Of a stretch of DNA of 64,000 nt, positions 1-7,969 are shown one piece after another (the first letter of the stretch is position 1; every line of letters begins with the position of its first letter). The position numbers and the translations under genes were made by a program. The stretch is from JAGQSZ01 sp049647585 (GTDB lineage Bacteria; Actinomycetota; Acidimicrobiia; Acidimicrobiales; Microtrichaceae), in contig JBARXY010000044.1 of NCBI GenBank assembly GCA_049647585.1, forward strand, positions 62,001 through 126,000, given 5' to 3'. Under the pieces are notes generated by a model. It saw only the letters and a list, made by a program, of their open reading frames with translations. It ran no database searches and was not told where the DNA came from.

Positions 1-891
1 AGCCAGATCAGCCCGAATCCACATGTGCGGATATTGGGCAAGATGGAGGGTCAGAACCCCGCCGGATCGGTGAAGGACCGCATCGCGTTGGCCATGATCA
101 CCGAAGCCGAGAACGACGGGCTGCTCAAGCCGGGCTCGACCATCATCGAGCCGTCATCGGGCAACACGGGAATCGCGATGGCGATGCTGAGCCGTATCAA
201 GGGCTACAAGATCAAGATCGTCCTGCCGGGCAACGTCTCGATCGAACGTCGACAGCTTCTCGAGGTCTACGGAGCGGAGATCATTGACTCGCCGGGGGAG
301 CAGGGCTCCAACGGTGCGGTTCGCATGGCGATCGAACTGGCCGACGCGAACCCCGACTGGGTGTTCCTCTACCAGTACGCAAACGAGGCCAACCCCCGGG
401 CGCACTACCAGACGACCGGTCCGGAGATTTTCCGAGACGTTCCCGACATCACCCATTTCGTGGCAGGTCTCGGAACCTCGGGGACCCTCATGGGTGTCGG
501 AACGTATCTGAAAGAACAGAATCCGGACATCAAAGTCCTGGCTGTCGAGCCGCCCTCGGGTGAGCAGGTCGAGGGGCTCCGTTCTCTCGATGATGGTTAT
601 GTGCCACCGGTGTTCGAGAAGTGGGGCGGCTACGAACTGCTCGACGGAAAGTCGATCGTCCGGCCCCGGGAGTCCCTTGAGTACACCCGGGCGCTGGCCG
701 ATGTCGGAATTTTCTCGGGAATCTCAGCCGGTGCTGCCCTTGCGGGGGCGGTCAAGGTGGCCAAGAAGATCGAGTCCGGGGTCATCGTCTTCGTCGTCTG
801 CGACTACGGCTGGAAGTATCTGTCGACCGGCGCATGGACCCTCGATCTGGATGAGGCAACGGCGAACGCCGAAAAAGTCATCTATTTCTGA
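1..891 (+). CDS. cysM: CysM-type cysteine synthase, 5' end cut by window edge
   Basis: This is a PLP-dependent beta-replacement enzyme of cysteine biosynthesis. The reading frame is open from the first base, so the true start lies upstream; 296 residues are visible. Seen: the Schiff-base lysine region NPAGSVKDR near visible residues 20-28, the substrate loop SSGNTG, the phosphate-binding run GLGTSGTLMG, and the C-terminal DYGWKYLSTGA. These and the surrounding sequence resemble mycobacterial CysM, which uses O-phosphoserine and the thiocarboxylated carrier CysO, more than ordinary CysK. In M. tuberculosis mec and cysO precede cysM; here they would be outside the window. About 106 bp separate it from the next gene. 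The CysM subtype is inferred from remembered similarity; the cysteine synthase family is clear. Confidence 0.93.
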   Translation, partial: SQISPNPHVRILGKMEGQNPAGSVKDRIALAMITEAENDGLLKPGSTIIEPSSGNTGIAMAMLSRIKGYKIKIVLPGNVSIERRQLLEVYGAEIIDSPGEQGSNGAVRMAIELADANPDWVFLYQYANEANPRAHYQTTGPEIFRDVPDITHFVAGLGTSGTLMGVGTYLKEQNPDIKVLAVEPPSGEQVEGLRSLDDGYVPPVFEKWGGYELLDGKSIVRPRESLEYTRALADVGIFSGISAGAALAGAVKVAKKIESGVIVFVVCDYGWKYLSTGAWTLDLDEATANAEKVIYF

Positions 892-997
892 GCGCCGATT
901 GCGTGCGGCTCCCACGGGTAGAATTCCAAGGTTCTTTCAACCCGGGCTCTGACATTGTCGGGCCTCCGAGCGACTTCCTCCGAGATGAGTCACTGCC

Positions 998-1768
998 ATG
1001 GCGTCACCTACAACCTCACTGGTTTGGGCGGATGGTCAGCTCTTTGACGAAGGAGAATTGCCCGATCGAATCAAGGTCGAGCTGGGCAGGCTGTTGGGCA
1101 TGTCACCCGCTGTCTACCTCCGAGGGGTCGAACAACTGGAAGTCCAGGTGGATGTGCTGGGACGAGGGGCCGCGGTGCTCGGTTATCTCGGTTTCGATCG
1201 GGTCCAGATGCTTGCCGAGCTGACAGCTGCGGTCGCAGGACACTCCGAGGACGTGCTGGTCGCATCGTTACTTCCATCACCGGCCAGTCACAAGGCTGCC
1301 CCTCCCGGGGAGAACTGGTTCTTGAACATCGACGGCTTCGAGCCGGGAGCGGCGTCTGAAACTTCGGGATCCGAACTCAGTCTTGGGGTCAGTCCGCTGT
1401 CACGTAACCATCACAGTCCTTCGGCAAACGTGCTGCTCCTCGATGACTTGGAGCTGGACCTGGCCGACCGGACCGGAACAGACGCGACGCTCTGGCTGAA
1501 CAGCTACGGCAACGTAGCGTGCGCCGACCGGTCGACGGTCGTGATCCGCGAGGGCCATGCCGCGTTCACACCACCGCTCAGCGACGGCGCGATCGAGTCG
1601 GGTTGGCGGCGCCAAGTGGTTGCGTCGGGGACGGTTGTGGAGTCATCGATACCCCTTGCCCGGCTGTTGGCCGCTGAAGGCATCGCGGTCCTCACGCCAT
1701 GGGGCGAATCACTGGACGTTGCAAAGGTCGTTGGCGTCGACGGAAATGTGGGTTGGGTCCGTGGCTGA
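998..1768 (+). CDS. Degenerate PLP fold-type-IV (class IV aminotransferase / ADC lyase-like) protein
   Basis: This 256-residue protein recalls PabC/BCAT-type class IV enzymes. Resemblances are an N-terminal VWADGQLF strand, a mid-region TGTDATLWLNSYGNV like the usual ADEALLLD..G.V, and a C-terminal RLLAAEGIAVL followed by a VVGVDG-like end. Where the family has its catalytic Lys, this protein reads PLSRNHHS, so Arg appears to stand at the Lys position, and the N-terminal GVFETLR signature is not recognisable. It may be catalytically dead or altered. Its stop overlaps the proposed GTG start of murL by 8 nt, so it is probably translated together with murL. Fold-type-IV enzymes include D-amino-acid transaminases, which suggests a link to D-Glu metabolism, but no activity can be assigned. 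Confidence 0.6.
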   Translation: MASPTTSLVWADGQLFDEGELPDRIKVELGRLLGMSPAVYLRGVEQLEVQVDVLGRGAAVLGYLGFDRVQMLAELTAAVAGHSEDVLVASLLPSPASHKAAPPGENWFLNIDGFEPGAASETSGSELSLGVSPLSRNHHSPSANVLLLDDLELDLADRTGTDATLWLNSYGNVACADRSTVVIREGHAAFTPPLSDGAIESGWRRQVVASGTVVESSIPLARLLAAEGIAVLTPWGESLDVAKVVGVDGNVGWVRG

Positions 1769-3191
1769 GCTGAATCTTCCATGGGGTCAGACTTTTGTGA
1801 TTGACCGCTTCGAGTTGAACGGATCAGCGGTCGACCTGCACTACAGCTTTGTCGACCTCGATACAGAGCCTGACGAGACGCCAAAGCCATCGTTCCAGTT
1901 CGTCGAAACCATCGAGTTCGACCACGAACTGCAGGACACGCCCAAGCTGCGGGCGGCTCTACGGATCCTCCATCTGCTCGCCGGCGTTTCGTACTACAAG
2001 TCCGTTGCCCCTACAACGATCCAGACTCCGCACCTGAATGAGGCGGAGCGAGCCTTGGTGCTCGCGATGTACGACGAAGGTCTGCGCGAGTTCGCTTATC
2101 GGAACGGCCTCGGCGTTCCCATCGCAGTCGACCTTCGGGAGCGTCCGATCGACGCTGTCCAGCCTGCGGACGGGGAAGGTGGCGACCAAACGGAGCTCGA
2201 CCGGTCCTCACAGCCTGAACCGTCCTCGTCCGACCCGTCCGCGCCCGAGGGCGCGAACTCTCCCGAACCGCGGGTGCTCATTCCGATCGGTGGGGGCAAG
2301 GATTCAGCACTCGTTGCGGACCTCGTCCCGACGGGGACACTCATGGCGGTCAGCCCGAAGGGTGCCCAGGAGCATCTCGCAAAGCACCTGGGCCGACCTC
2401 TACTGAGGGTCCAGCGCAACCTCGACCCCAAGCTACGGGATCTGGTCGCCGCCGGAGCGCTGAACGGTCACGTGCCGGTCACCGCGATCAACTCGGCGAT
2501 AGCGGTGACTCTCGCCGTGTCGCAAGGCTTCGACGAGGTCCTCATGGGCCTGGAGCGTTCAGCGTCTGAGCCCTCACTCGTGGTCGACGGAGTCGAGGTC
2601 AACCACCAATACTCCAAGTCGGCCAGAGCCGAAGAACTTCTGCGGGATGCATTCAGTGCCACCGGGGTCAGCTACCTGTCGCTGCTGCGGCCTATGACCG
2701 AGTTGGCCATCGGAGCCGCGGTCGGCGCACGAGGACTGGCCGCCGACATCGTGTCGTGCAACCGCGTGTTCACCATCTGGTCCGAGAACGACTCCAGCCG
2801 TACCCAACGACCCTGCGGCGATTGCGCCAAATGCCTCTTCACCGCGCTGATGCTCGCCCCGTCGTTGAGCCCGGACCAGATAGAGGAGCACTTCGGGCGG
2901 AACCTCTTGGACGAGGAAGCCCATCTCGAACCGGTCAGAGAACTCTGGTCGGCAGAGAAGCCCTTCGACTGTGTAGGCGAGCGCCGCGAAACTGCGGCCG
3001 CGGTGGCGCTGTTGTCGCAGCGACCTGAGTGGCAGAAGCAACTGGTCCCCTCCAAGCTGGCAGCGGAGGCCTTCGAAGTGCTCGCCGAGGTCGGCGCCGA
3101 ACCCGAGGACTACCTGAAGATCGACTCCGTGGACGACCTGCCGATCCGATACAGGGCGATGGTCCGAGGGCTTGGCGAGGGTTCCGGCTGA
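1761..3191 (+). CDS. murL: MurL: UDP-MurNAc-L-Ala-L-Glu epimerase
   Basis: MurL (EC 5.1.1.23 family) epimerises the terminal L-Glu of UDP-MurNAc-L-Ala-L-Glu to D-Glu in an ATP-dependent reaction, so peptidoglycan precursors can be made without glutamate racemase; it was characterised in Xanthomonas together with MurD2. Seen here: a PP-loop-type ATP motif GGGKDS at residues 177-182, a Cys motif CGDCAKC at about 352-358, and a murD2-type gene directly downstream with a 1-nt TGATG overlap. A Ser/Pro/Glu-rich stretch at about 134-170 separates the N-terminal region from the PP-loop region. I chose GTG at 1761, overlapping the preceding stop; an ATG at 1746 in the same frame is an alternative. 476 residues. 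The assignment rests on the PP-loop, the Cys motif and the MurD partner. Confidence 0.85.
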   Translation: MAELNLPWGQTFVIDRFELNGSAVDLHYSFVDLDTEPDETPKPSFQFVETIEFDHELQDTPKLRAALRILHLLAGVSYYKSVAPTTIQTPHLNEAERALVLAMYDEGLREFAYRNGLGVPIAVDLRERPIDAVQPADGEGGDQTELDRSSQPEPSSSDPSAPEGANSPEPRVLIPIGGGKDSALVADLVPTGTLMAVSPKGAQEHLAKHLGRPLLRVQRNLDPKLRDLVAAGALNGHVPVTAINSAIAVTLAVSQGFDEVLMGLERSASEPSLVVDGVEVNHQYSKSARAEELLRDAFSATGVSYLSLLRPMTELAIGAAVGARGLAADIVSCNRVFTIWSENDSSRTQRPCGDCAKCLFTALMLAPSLSPDQIEEHFGRNLLDEEAHLEPVRELWSAEKPFDCVGERRETAAAVALLSQRPEWQKQLVPSKLAAEAFEVLAEVGAEPEDYLKIDSVDDLPIRYRAMVRGLGEGSG

Positions 3192-4672
3192 TGCATCCAG
3201 AGGATCTGCGCGGACGTCGGATCGTGGTGCTCGGGCTTGGGATCGATGTCAGGGCCGCCATTCCCAAACTGGCCGAGGTTTCCCCTGCAGAGTGGCTCCT
3301 GGTCGATTCGGGGAGTGAGGTCGCGACAGCGGCCGAAGGCGGGGTTGTGACCGTCGATGGAGTGGCCCTGCAGTTGATCGATCTGGAGACAGCATCGGAA
3401 CTCGCCGAGGTCTTCCTGCGTTCCCCGGGGTTCCCCCGCTACCTCGAACCGCTCAATGCCGCCCGTGGCCGTGGAGTTCCGATGACCACGCCCGTCGACC
3501 TGTTCATGGCGACCCTCCGGCCTGACCAGCGGGTAGTCGCGGTCACGGGAACCAAGGGCAAGTCGACCACCACAGATCTGGTCGGACACTTTCTGGCTGA
3601 CGCCGGGGTTCGGGCGGGCATAGCTGGCAACCTTGGGATCCCTGTGTTCGCCGACGGTTGGGACAGCGAAGCGCCGATCGTGGTCATCGAGGTGTCGAGC
3701 TACCAGGCATCGGATCTGCACCACGTCCCCGACATTGCGGTGCTCACATCGTTGAGCGAGGACCACCTCAGCTGGCACGGGGGAGTGGAGCGCTACGTCG
3801 CCGACAAGCTGCGGGTTGTCTCCAACGAATCGGGGACGGCTCCGATCGTCATCGTCTCGGCCGATGAGCCCGGCGCGATCGCGGCGGTTGAATCGCAGCG
3901 GCCCGTCGTCGTCAAGAGCCCGCCCAATCCGGACGGGCTGCCATTCCAGCGGGTCCAGAACGCCGCCCTTGCCGCAGAGGTCCTTCGACAACTCGGCGTC
4001 ACCGCAGATGCAGGTGCAAGCGCAGTCGCAGGTGCCGACGTGGACGCAGGTCCGAGTGCAGGCGGAGGTGGAGATGCCAGCGAAATCGCAGGTGCCGACG
4101 CGCGTTCAGGCGTGGCGTCGATGACCGAGGAGCAGATCCTCGCAGGGGCGGCCGCAACGATGCCCGGGCGTCTAGACCCATGCCCGACTGGTGACGAACG
4201 TTGGCAGGGCGTGTCCTTTATCGACGACACACTGGCATCCAATCCGTCGGCCGCAGGAGCGGGACTGCGTTGGGCCCGTTCGACGGGTCTCCCGACGGTG
4301 GTGATTCTGGGAGGCAGCGACCGTGGGGTCAGCGTCGCCCCGTTGCTCGACGAGGCGTCCCTGTGGGACCCGACGATGCTTGCGGCCGTGACATTGCCCG
4401 ACAATGGGAACGAGTTGGCCGAACACGCCGGTATCGCGTCGATCGGCGCGGCAGAGTCGGTCACCGAAGCGGTTGCGATCGCATCGGCGTGGCTCGAATC
4501 GACTCCTCGACCTCCGCGCTCCGCGTCGCGAACCGAAGCCGACAGCAAATCTGACCCGGGAAGGCCTGATGGGATCGTACTTTTCTCACCAGCTGCCCCC
4601 ACACCGGCCAGGCAGGGGAGTTGGAAGAATCGTTCAGCTGACTTCCGCTCGGCTGTGGTGTCGCTTCGCTGA
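3191..4672 (+). CDS. murD2: MurD2-type UDP-MurNAc-L-Ala:glutamate ligase
   Basis: A Mur ligase that would add L-Glu to UDP-MurNAc-L-Ala for MurL to epimerise. Seen: an N-terminal Rossmann-like start IVVLGLGID at 11-19, the Mur ligase P-loop GTKGKST at 120-126, the central-domain IEVSSYQ and SEDHLSWHG segments, and a C-terminal domain with FIDDTLASNP and VILGGSDRG. An Ala/Gly/Asp-rich low-complexity stretch (repeats of AGAD type) lies between the central and C-terminal domains. The ATG overlaps the murL stop by one base, so the two genes are translationally coupled. 493 residues. MurD versus MurD2 cannot be told from sequence alone; the MurD2 call comes from its pairing with murL. Confidence 0.85.
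   Translation: MHPEDLRGRRIVVLGLGIDVRAAIPKLAEVSPAEWLLVDSGSEVATAAEGGVVTVDGVALQLIDLETASELAEVFLRSPGFPRYLEPLNAARGRGVPMTTPVDLFMATLRPDQRVVAVTGTKGKSTTTDLVGHFLADAGVRAGIAGNLGIPVFADGWDSEAPIVVIEVSSYQASDLHHVPDIAVLTSLSEDHLSWHGGVERYVADKLRVVSNESGTAPIVIVSADEPGAIAAVESQRPVVVKSPPNPDGLPFQRVQNAALAAEVLRQLGVTADAGASAVAGADVDAGPSAGGGGDASEIAGADARSGVASMTEEQILAGAAATMPGRLDPCPTGDERWQGVSFIDDTLASNPSAAGAGLRWARSTGLPTVVILGGSDRGVSVAPLLDEASLWDPTMLAAVTLPDNGNELAEHAGIASIGAAESVTEAVAIASAWLESTPRPPRSASRTEADSKSDPGRPDGIVLFSPAAPTPARQGSWKNRSADFRSAVVSLR
4010..4105 (+). repeat. GCAGGTGCCGACG-like repetitive tract inside murD2
   Basis: Degenerate repeats built on gcaggtgc(cg) keep the reading frame and encode an Ala/Gly/Asp-rich linker between the central and C-terminal domains of the MurD2-type ligase. 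Frame is preserved on both sides, so this is an inserted linker rather than a break. Confidence 0.65.
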
Positions 4673-4712
4673 GAGGTCCCGCTGCTGGGGCCTAGTGTTG
4701 GGCCAGCACACC

Positions 4713-4730
4713 GCAGCCCACATGGGCTGC
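4713..4730. promoter_or_regulatory. Near-perfect palindrome in the rph leader
   Basis: Two 8-bp arms, GCAGCCCA and TGGGCTGC, flank a 2-bp centre and lie about 24 bp upstream of the rph start. This could be an operator or an RNA hairpin. A weaker inverted repeat (tgctgg...ccagca) lies just before it at about 4683-4708. Function unknown. Confidence 0.35.
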
Positions 4731-4753
4731 GAATCACAGACCAAAGGAATCCC

Positions 4754-5491
4754 TTGAGAGCAGACGGCCGCGCCGAGAACGAACTCCGACCACACAGCTT
4801 CCAGCGCGACTTCACGGCGTTCGCCGGTGGGTCGGTATTGGTGACCTTCGGTAACACCCAGGTCCTTTGCACGGCGATGCTGGACGAGGGAGTGCCGCGC
4901 TGGATGCGTAACAGCGGCAAGGGTTGGGTCACCGCCGAGTACTCGATGCTTCCCGGGTCATCACCAGAGAGGGTCCGTCGCGAAACGAAGGGTCCCAAGG
5001 GGCGGACCCAGGAGATCCAGCGACTCATCGGTAGGGCGCTGAGGTCGGTCACCGATATGGAGGCGCTCGGCGAGCGTCAGATCCTGATCGACTGCGACGT
5101 CCTCCAGGCTGACGGTGGCACCCGAACGGCGTCCATCTCTGGCGCCTATCTGGCCCTGCACGACTGTCTGACCCGCATGGTCCAGGCTGATCTGATCAAG
5201 TCGGTCCCGCTGCTCGACGAACTGGCGGCCATCTCGGTCGGAGTCGTCAACGGCGAACCTTGCCTCGACCTTCCATACTCCGAGGACTCCAAGGCGGACA
5301 CCGATATGAACGTCGTCATGACGGGTCGTGGACTGTTCGTGGAGGTGCAGGGTACCGCCGAAGGTGCTCCGTTCAGCCGCGAGGAACTCGACACCCTGGT
5401 GCAGTTGGCCGAGGGCGGGATCCGCCAGATCCACGAACTCCAGCGCGAGTACGTCTCGGTTCCGCCACCGCCACGAGTGATCGGACGCTGA
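4754..5491 (+). CDS. rph: Ribonuclease PH
   Basis: A phosphorolytic 3'-5' exoribonuclease that trims tRNA 3' ends. 245 residues, usual length. Seen: the N-terminal RADGRAENELRP, GSVLVTFGNTQVLCTA, GWVTAEYSMLPGS, and the phosphate/RNA-binding region GRTQEIQRLIGRALR, followed by LQADGGTRTASI. The start is TTG at 4754, preceded by an AAAGGA ribosome binding site. The rdgB start follows the stop by 3 bp. The rph-rdgB pair is common in actinobacteria and, with cysM upstream, reproduces the mycobacterial cysM...rph-rdgB order. Confidence 0.96.
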   Translation: MRADGRAENELRPHSFQRDFTAFAGGSVLVTFGNTQVLCTAMLDEGVPRWMRNSGKGWVTAEYSMLPGSSPERVRRETKGPKGRTQEIQRLIGRALRSVTDMEALGERQILIDCDVLQADGGTRTASISGAYLALHDCLTRMVQADLIKSVPLLDELAAISVGVVNGEPCLDLPYSEDSKADTDMNVVMTGRGLFVEVQGTAEGAPFSREELDTLVQLAEGGIRQIHELQREYVSVPPPPRVIGR

Positions 5492-5494
5492 GCC

Positions 5495-6118
5495 ATGCCC
5501 GATCAGCAGCGTCGGGTCGTGCTGGCCTCCAACAACCCCCACAAGGCCGTCGAGTTCGCCGCGCTGTTGGCCGAGCACCTGCCCAGTTGGGAGCCGCTAC
5601 CGCGGCCGCCGGAAGTCCCCGAGGTGATCGAGGACGCGCCGACGTTCTTGGGCAACGCTCGACTCAAGGCCGAGGCCTTGGTGGACGCCACGGGAGACTC
5701 GGCACTCGCCGACGACTCAGGACTTGTGGTCGACGGTCTAGGCGGAGCGCCGGGGGTGCACTCAGCCCGGTATGCGGGCGAGGGCGCCAGTGACTCCGAG
5801 AATGTCGCGAAGCTTCTCGAGGACCTGGCGGCACACGGGGCGACCGAACCCGAGCGCCGCACCGCCCGGTTCGTCTGTGTCCTGGTGCTTCGTCATCCGG
5901 ACGGCACAGAAGTCGTGGCCGAAGGATCGGTCGAGGGGACCATTGCCATGGAGCCACGCGGTCACCGCGGCTTCGGGTACGACCCGGTGTTTCTTCCGAC
6001 AGAAGGCTTTGGTCGCACATTCGCAGAGATGTCCGAGGACGAGAAGAACGAGATTTCCCACCGGTCCCGTGCGCTGCATTCCCTCATCGAGAAGCTCCGC
6101 GCCTCACCGGAGGGTTAG
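5495..6118 (+). CDS. rdgB: Non-canonical purine NTP pyrophosphatase (RdgB/HAM1)
   Basis: Hydrolyses dITP, ITP and XTP to monophosphates, keeping deaminated purines out of DNA and RNA. 207 residues. Seen: N-terminal VVLASNNPHKAVEF (nucleotide-binding SNNxHK), DDSGLVVDGLGGAPGVHSARYAG (metal and substrate loop), and the C-terminal GFGYDPVF, MSEDEKNEISHR and RALH segments. The start is 3 bp after the rph stop, so the pair is one transcription unit. The convergent neighbour ends 28 bp downstream. Confidence 0.96.
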   Translation: MPDQQRRVVLASNNPHKAVEFAALLAEHLPSWEPLPRPPEVPEVIEDAPTFLGNARLKAEALVDATGDSALADDSGLVVDGLGGAPGVHSARYAGEGASDSENVAKLLEDLAAHGATEPERRTARFVCVLVLRHPDGTEVVAEGSVEGTIAMEPRGHRGFGYDPVFLPTEGFGRTFAEMSEDEKNEISHRSRALHSLIEKLRASPEG

Positions 6119-6145
6119 GGAAGCGGTGTTGGCTGCGCCGGTAGA

Positions 6146-6943
6146 TCAAAAATCGAGTGGCTGATCCTTCGGGCAGTACCAGATCGGTCGTCCCCCGATA
6201 ACGGCCACATCGATCGGTGACCCGCAACGTCGGCAGAACTCCTGGTGGTAGGCGTAGAGCCTGTCTTCGTCGCCCATCCTGGCTCTGCTGACGCCGATCT
6301 CCTTGGGGTCGGTGGTCACGATCCGGCCGAGTCGCTTCCCGATCCGCATCAGTTCAACGGTCCGGTTCCACAGTTCGTCGAACTCGTCGTCGCTCAGAGA
6401 TTTGGCGGGACGGGCGGGATGGATTCCACACAGGAACAACACCTCGGCCCGGTACACGTTTCCGATGCCGGCTATCACCGACTGATCCAGGATGACCGCA
6501 CCGACCGGTCGGCTCGACGCAGCGAACTTTGCACGCGCCGCCGTCACGTCCTGGCCCCGTCGCAGCGGGTCGGCACCGATGCCCGAGACGATCCGCTTCT
6601 TCTCACCGGGGCTGAGCAACTCGCAACGGGAGGGCCCTGACAGGTCCCAGGCGTCATCCTCGCCGACGAGACGTAGCCGTACGATGCCGACCGGCTCGGG
6701 AATGGGCGCAAATCGGCGCTGAAGCTTGCCGATCAACCCCAGATGGATATGGAGGAACTCGCCGATCCCGAAGTCGCAGAACAGGTACTTGCCCCACGCC
6801 TCGGCCCTGACCAGTGTTTCGCCGTCGATCCGTGAAGCTCCGTCGGCGAATCGTCCCTGTGGGGAGGACGCTTGTACCGGGCGTCCTCCGAGTGTCTCTC
6901 CCAACTCCTTGGCCAACCGGTGGATGATGTGACCTTCGGGCAT
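6146..6943 (-). CDS. Fpg/Nei-family DNA glycosylase (Nei1-like) with an altered zinc finger
   Basis: A base-excision repair glycosylase/AP lyase. The conserved catalytic N terminus PEGHIIHRLA follows the initiator Met, which fixes the start at 6943 even though the frame is open further upstream. Also seen: SPQGRFADGA, LHIHLGLIGKL, and the helix-two-turn-helix region DQSVIAGIGNVYRAEVLF. The sequence resembles mycobacterial Nei1 (Rv2464c) by recollection. The C-terminal zinc finger reads C237-x2-C240-x16-C257-x2-Asp260: the usual fourth Cys is Asp (YCPKDQ). Asp can ligate zinc, so activity is not excluded. It lies downstream of purU on the same strand. Confidence 0.92.
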   Translation of the reverse strand: MPEGHIIHRLAKELGETLGGRPVQASSPQGRFADGASRIDGETLVRAEAWGKYLFCDFGIGEFLHIHLGLIGKLQRRFAPIPEPVGIVRLRLVGEDDAWDLSGPSRCELLSPGEKKRIVSGIGADPLRRGQDVTAARAKFAASSRPVGAVILDQSVIAGIGNVYRAEVLFLCGIHPARPAKSLSDDEFDELWNRTVELMRIGKRLGRIVTTDPKEIGVSRARMGDEDRLYAYHQEFCRRCGSPIDVAVIGGRPIWYCPKDQPLDF

Positions 6944-6975
6944 CCGCCGATTCTGGCCGCTCAGCCACGTCAACT

Positions 6976-7014
6976 CGAACTGGGCACGCGAACTGGGCAC
7001 TCGAACTGGGCACT
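6976..7014. repeat. Three tandem copies of a 13-bp unit
   Basis: The unit cgaactgggcac(g/t) occurs at 6976-6988, 6989-7001 and 7002-7014, with one variable base. It lies in the short gap between the end of purU and the start of the Nei-type gene. Confidence 0.85.
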
Positions 7015-7026
7015 CGACTGCCGGTG

Positions 7027-7878
7027 CTACTCGAAGACGACGGTCCGGTTACCCCAGGGAAGTACCCGATGGTCTAGGTATGCCCGCAGCGCTCTGGCCA
7101 GAACGACGACCTCGAGGTCTCCGCCCTTGCGAGTCAACTCCTCGACGCCATCCCTGTGGCTGATGTGCGCGACGTCCTGGTTGATGATCGGCCCTTCGTC
7201 CAGGTCCTGGGTGACGAAATGAGCGGTGGCGCCGATGATCTTCACGCCTCGTTCATGCGCCTGTCGGTACGGGCTGGCACCGATGAACGCAGGCAGGAAC
7301 GAGTGATGGATGTTGATGATCCGGTTGGGCCACATATCGACGAAGGCGGGGGAGAGGACGCGCATGTATCGCGCCAGCACCACCAACTCGATGTTCTCGG
7401 CCTGGAGCAACTCCCGCATGGCCAGGTCCTGGGCTGCCGGGTCGTCACCCACCGGCAGCTCGTGGAACGGAACTCCGTAGAAGCCACACAGTTCACGATG
7501 ATCTGGGTGGTTGGATGCGACCAGAACAAGCTCGGCGGCCAGCTCGCCAGCCTTCCACCGAGCGAGCAGATCCGTCAGACAATGGGGCGCCTTCGACGCG
7601 AGGACCGCGAGCCTCGGACGATCGTCGGAGAACTTGATCTGGACGTTCATCTCGAAACGGTCGGCGATCGGCTGGAAGGCAAAGGCCAAGCGGTCTCGGG
7701 TAAAGACGAACCCGTCGAGTTCGAACTCGACGCGCTGGAAGAACATGCCCGCGGTGGTGTCGGTGTGCTGTTCGGCGTGGACGATGTTCCCGCCGTTGCG
7801 CCAGACAAAGTCGGCGACGGTTGCGACTATGCCGGGTTGGTCTGGACAGGAGAGAAGGAGCACTGCGGTTGGACCCAC
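7027..7878 (-). CDS. purU: Formyltetrahydrofolate deformylase
   Basis: Hydrolyses 10-formyl-THF to THF and formate, balancing one-carbon pools and feeding formate to purine synthesis. 283 residues. Seen: an N-terminal ACT-type domain (VLLLSCPDQPGIVATVADF) and a formyltransferase domain with LARYMRVLSP, the NIHHSFLPAF catalytic motif, AHERGVKIIGATAHFV and LDEGPIINQDV. The start is the first ATG of the ACT domain. The Nei-type gene follows on the same strand after 83 bp. Confidence 0.95.
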   Translation of the reverse strand: MGPTAVLLLSCPDQPGIVATVADFVWRNGGNIVHAEQHTDTTAGMFFQRVEFELDGFVFTRDRLAFAFQPIADRFEMNVQIKFSDDRPRLAVLASKAPHCLTDLLARWKAGELAAELVLVASNHPDHRELCGFYGVPFHELPVGDDPAAQDLAMRELLQAENIELVVLARYMRVLSPAFVDMWPNRIINIHHSFLPAFIGASPYRQAHERGVKIIGATAHFVTQDLDEGPIINQDVAHISHRDGVEELTRKGGDLEVVVLARALRAYLDHRVLPWGNRTVVFE

Positions 7879-7969
7879 GCCTGTGACGCTATCGCCGCAT
7901 TGGCTGGTTTCCCTGAACTCTTCTGCTCTGAACTCTCCTGCTCCGGCTCTCCCGGCCAGGCCCGGAAGT

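Noticed and set aside
3960..4130. Frameshift in murD2 at the repetitive tract
   Set aside because: The frame is continuous through the tract and both flanks show Mur-ligase motifs; it is an insertion, not a break.
4683..4708. Intrinsic terminator after murD2
   Set aside because: The inverted repeat has a bulge and no T-run follows, so it is mentioned only as a weak repeat.
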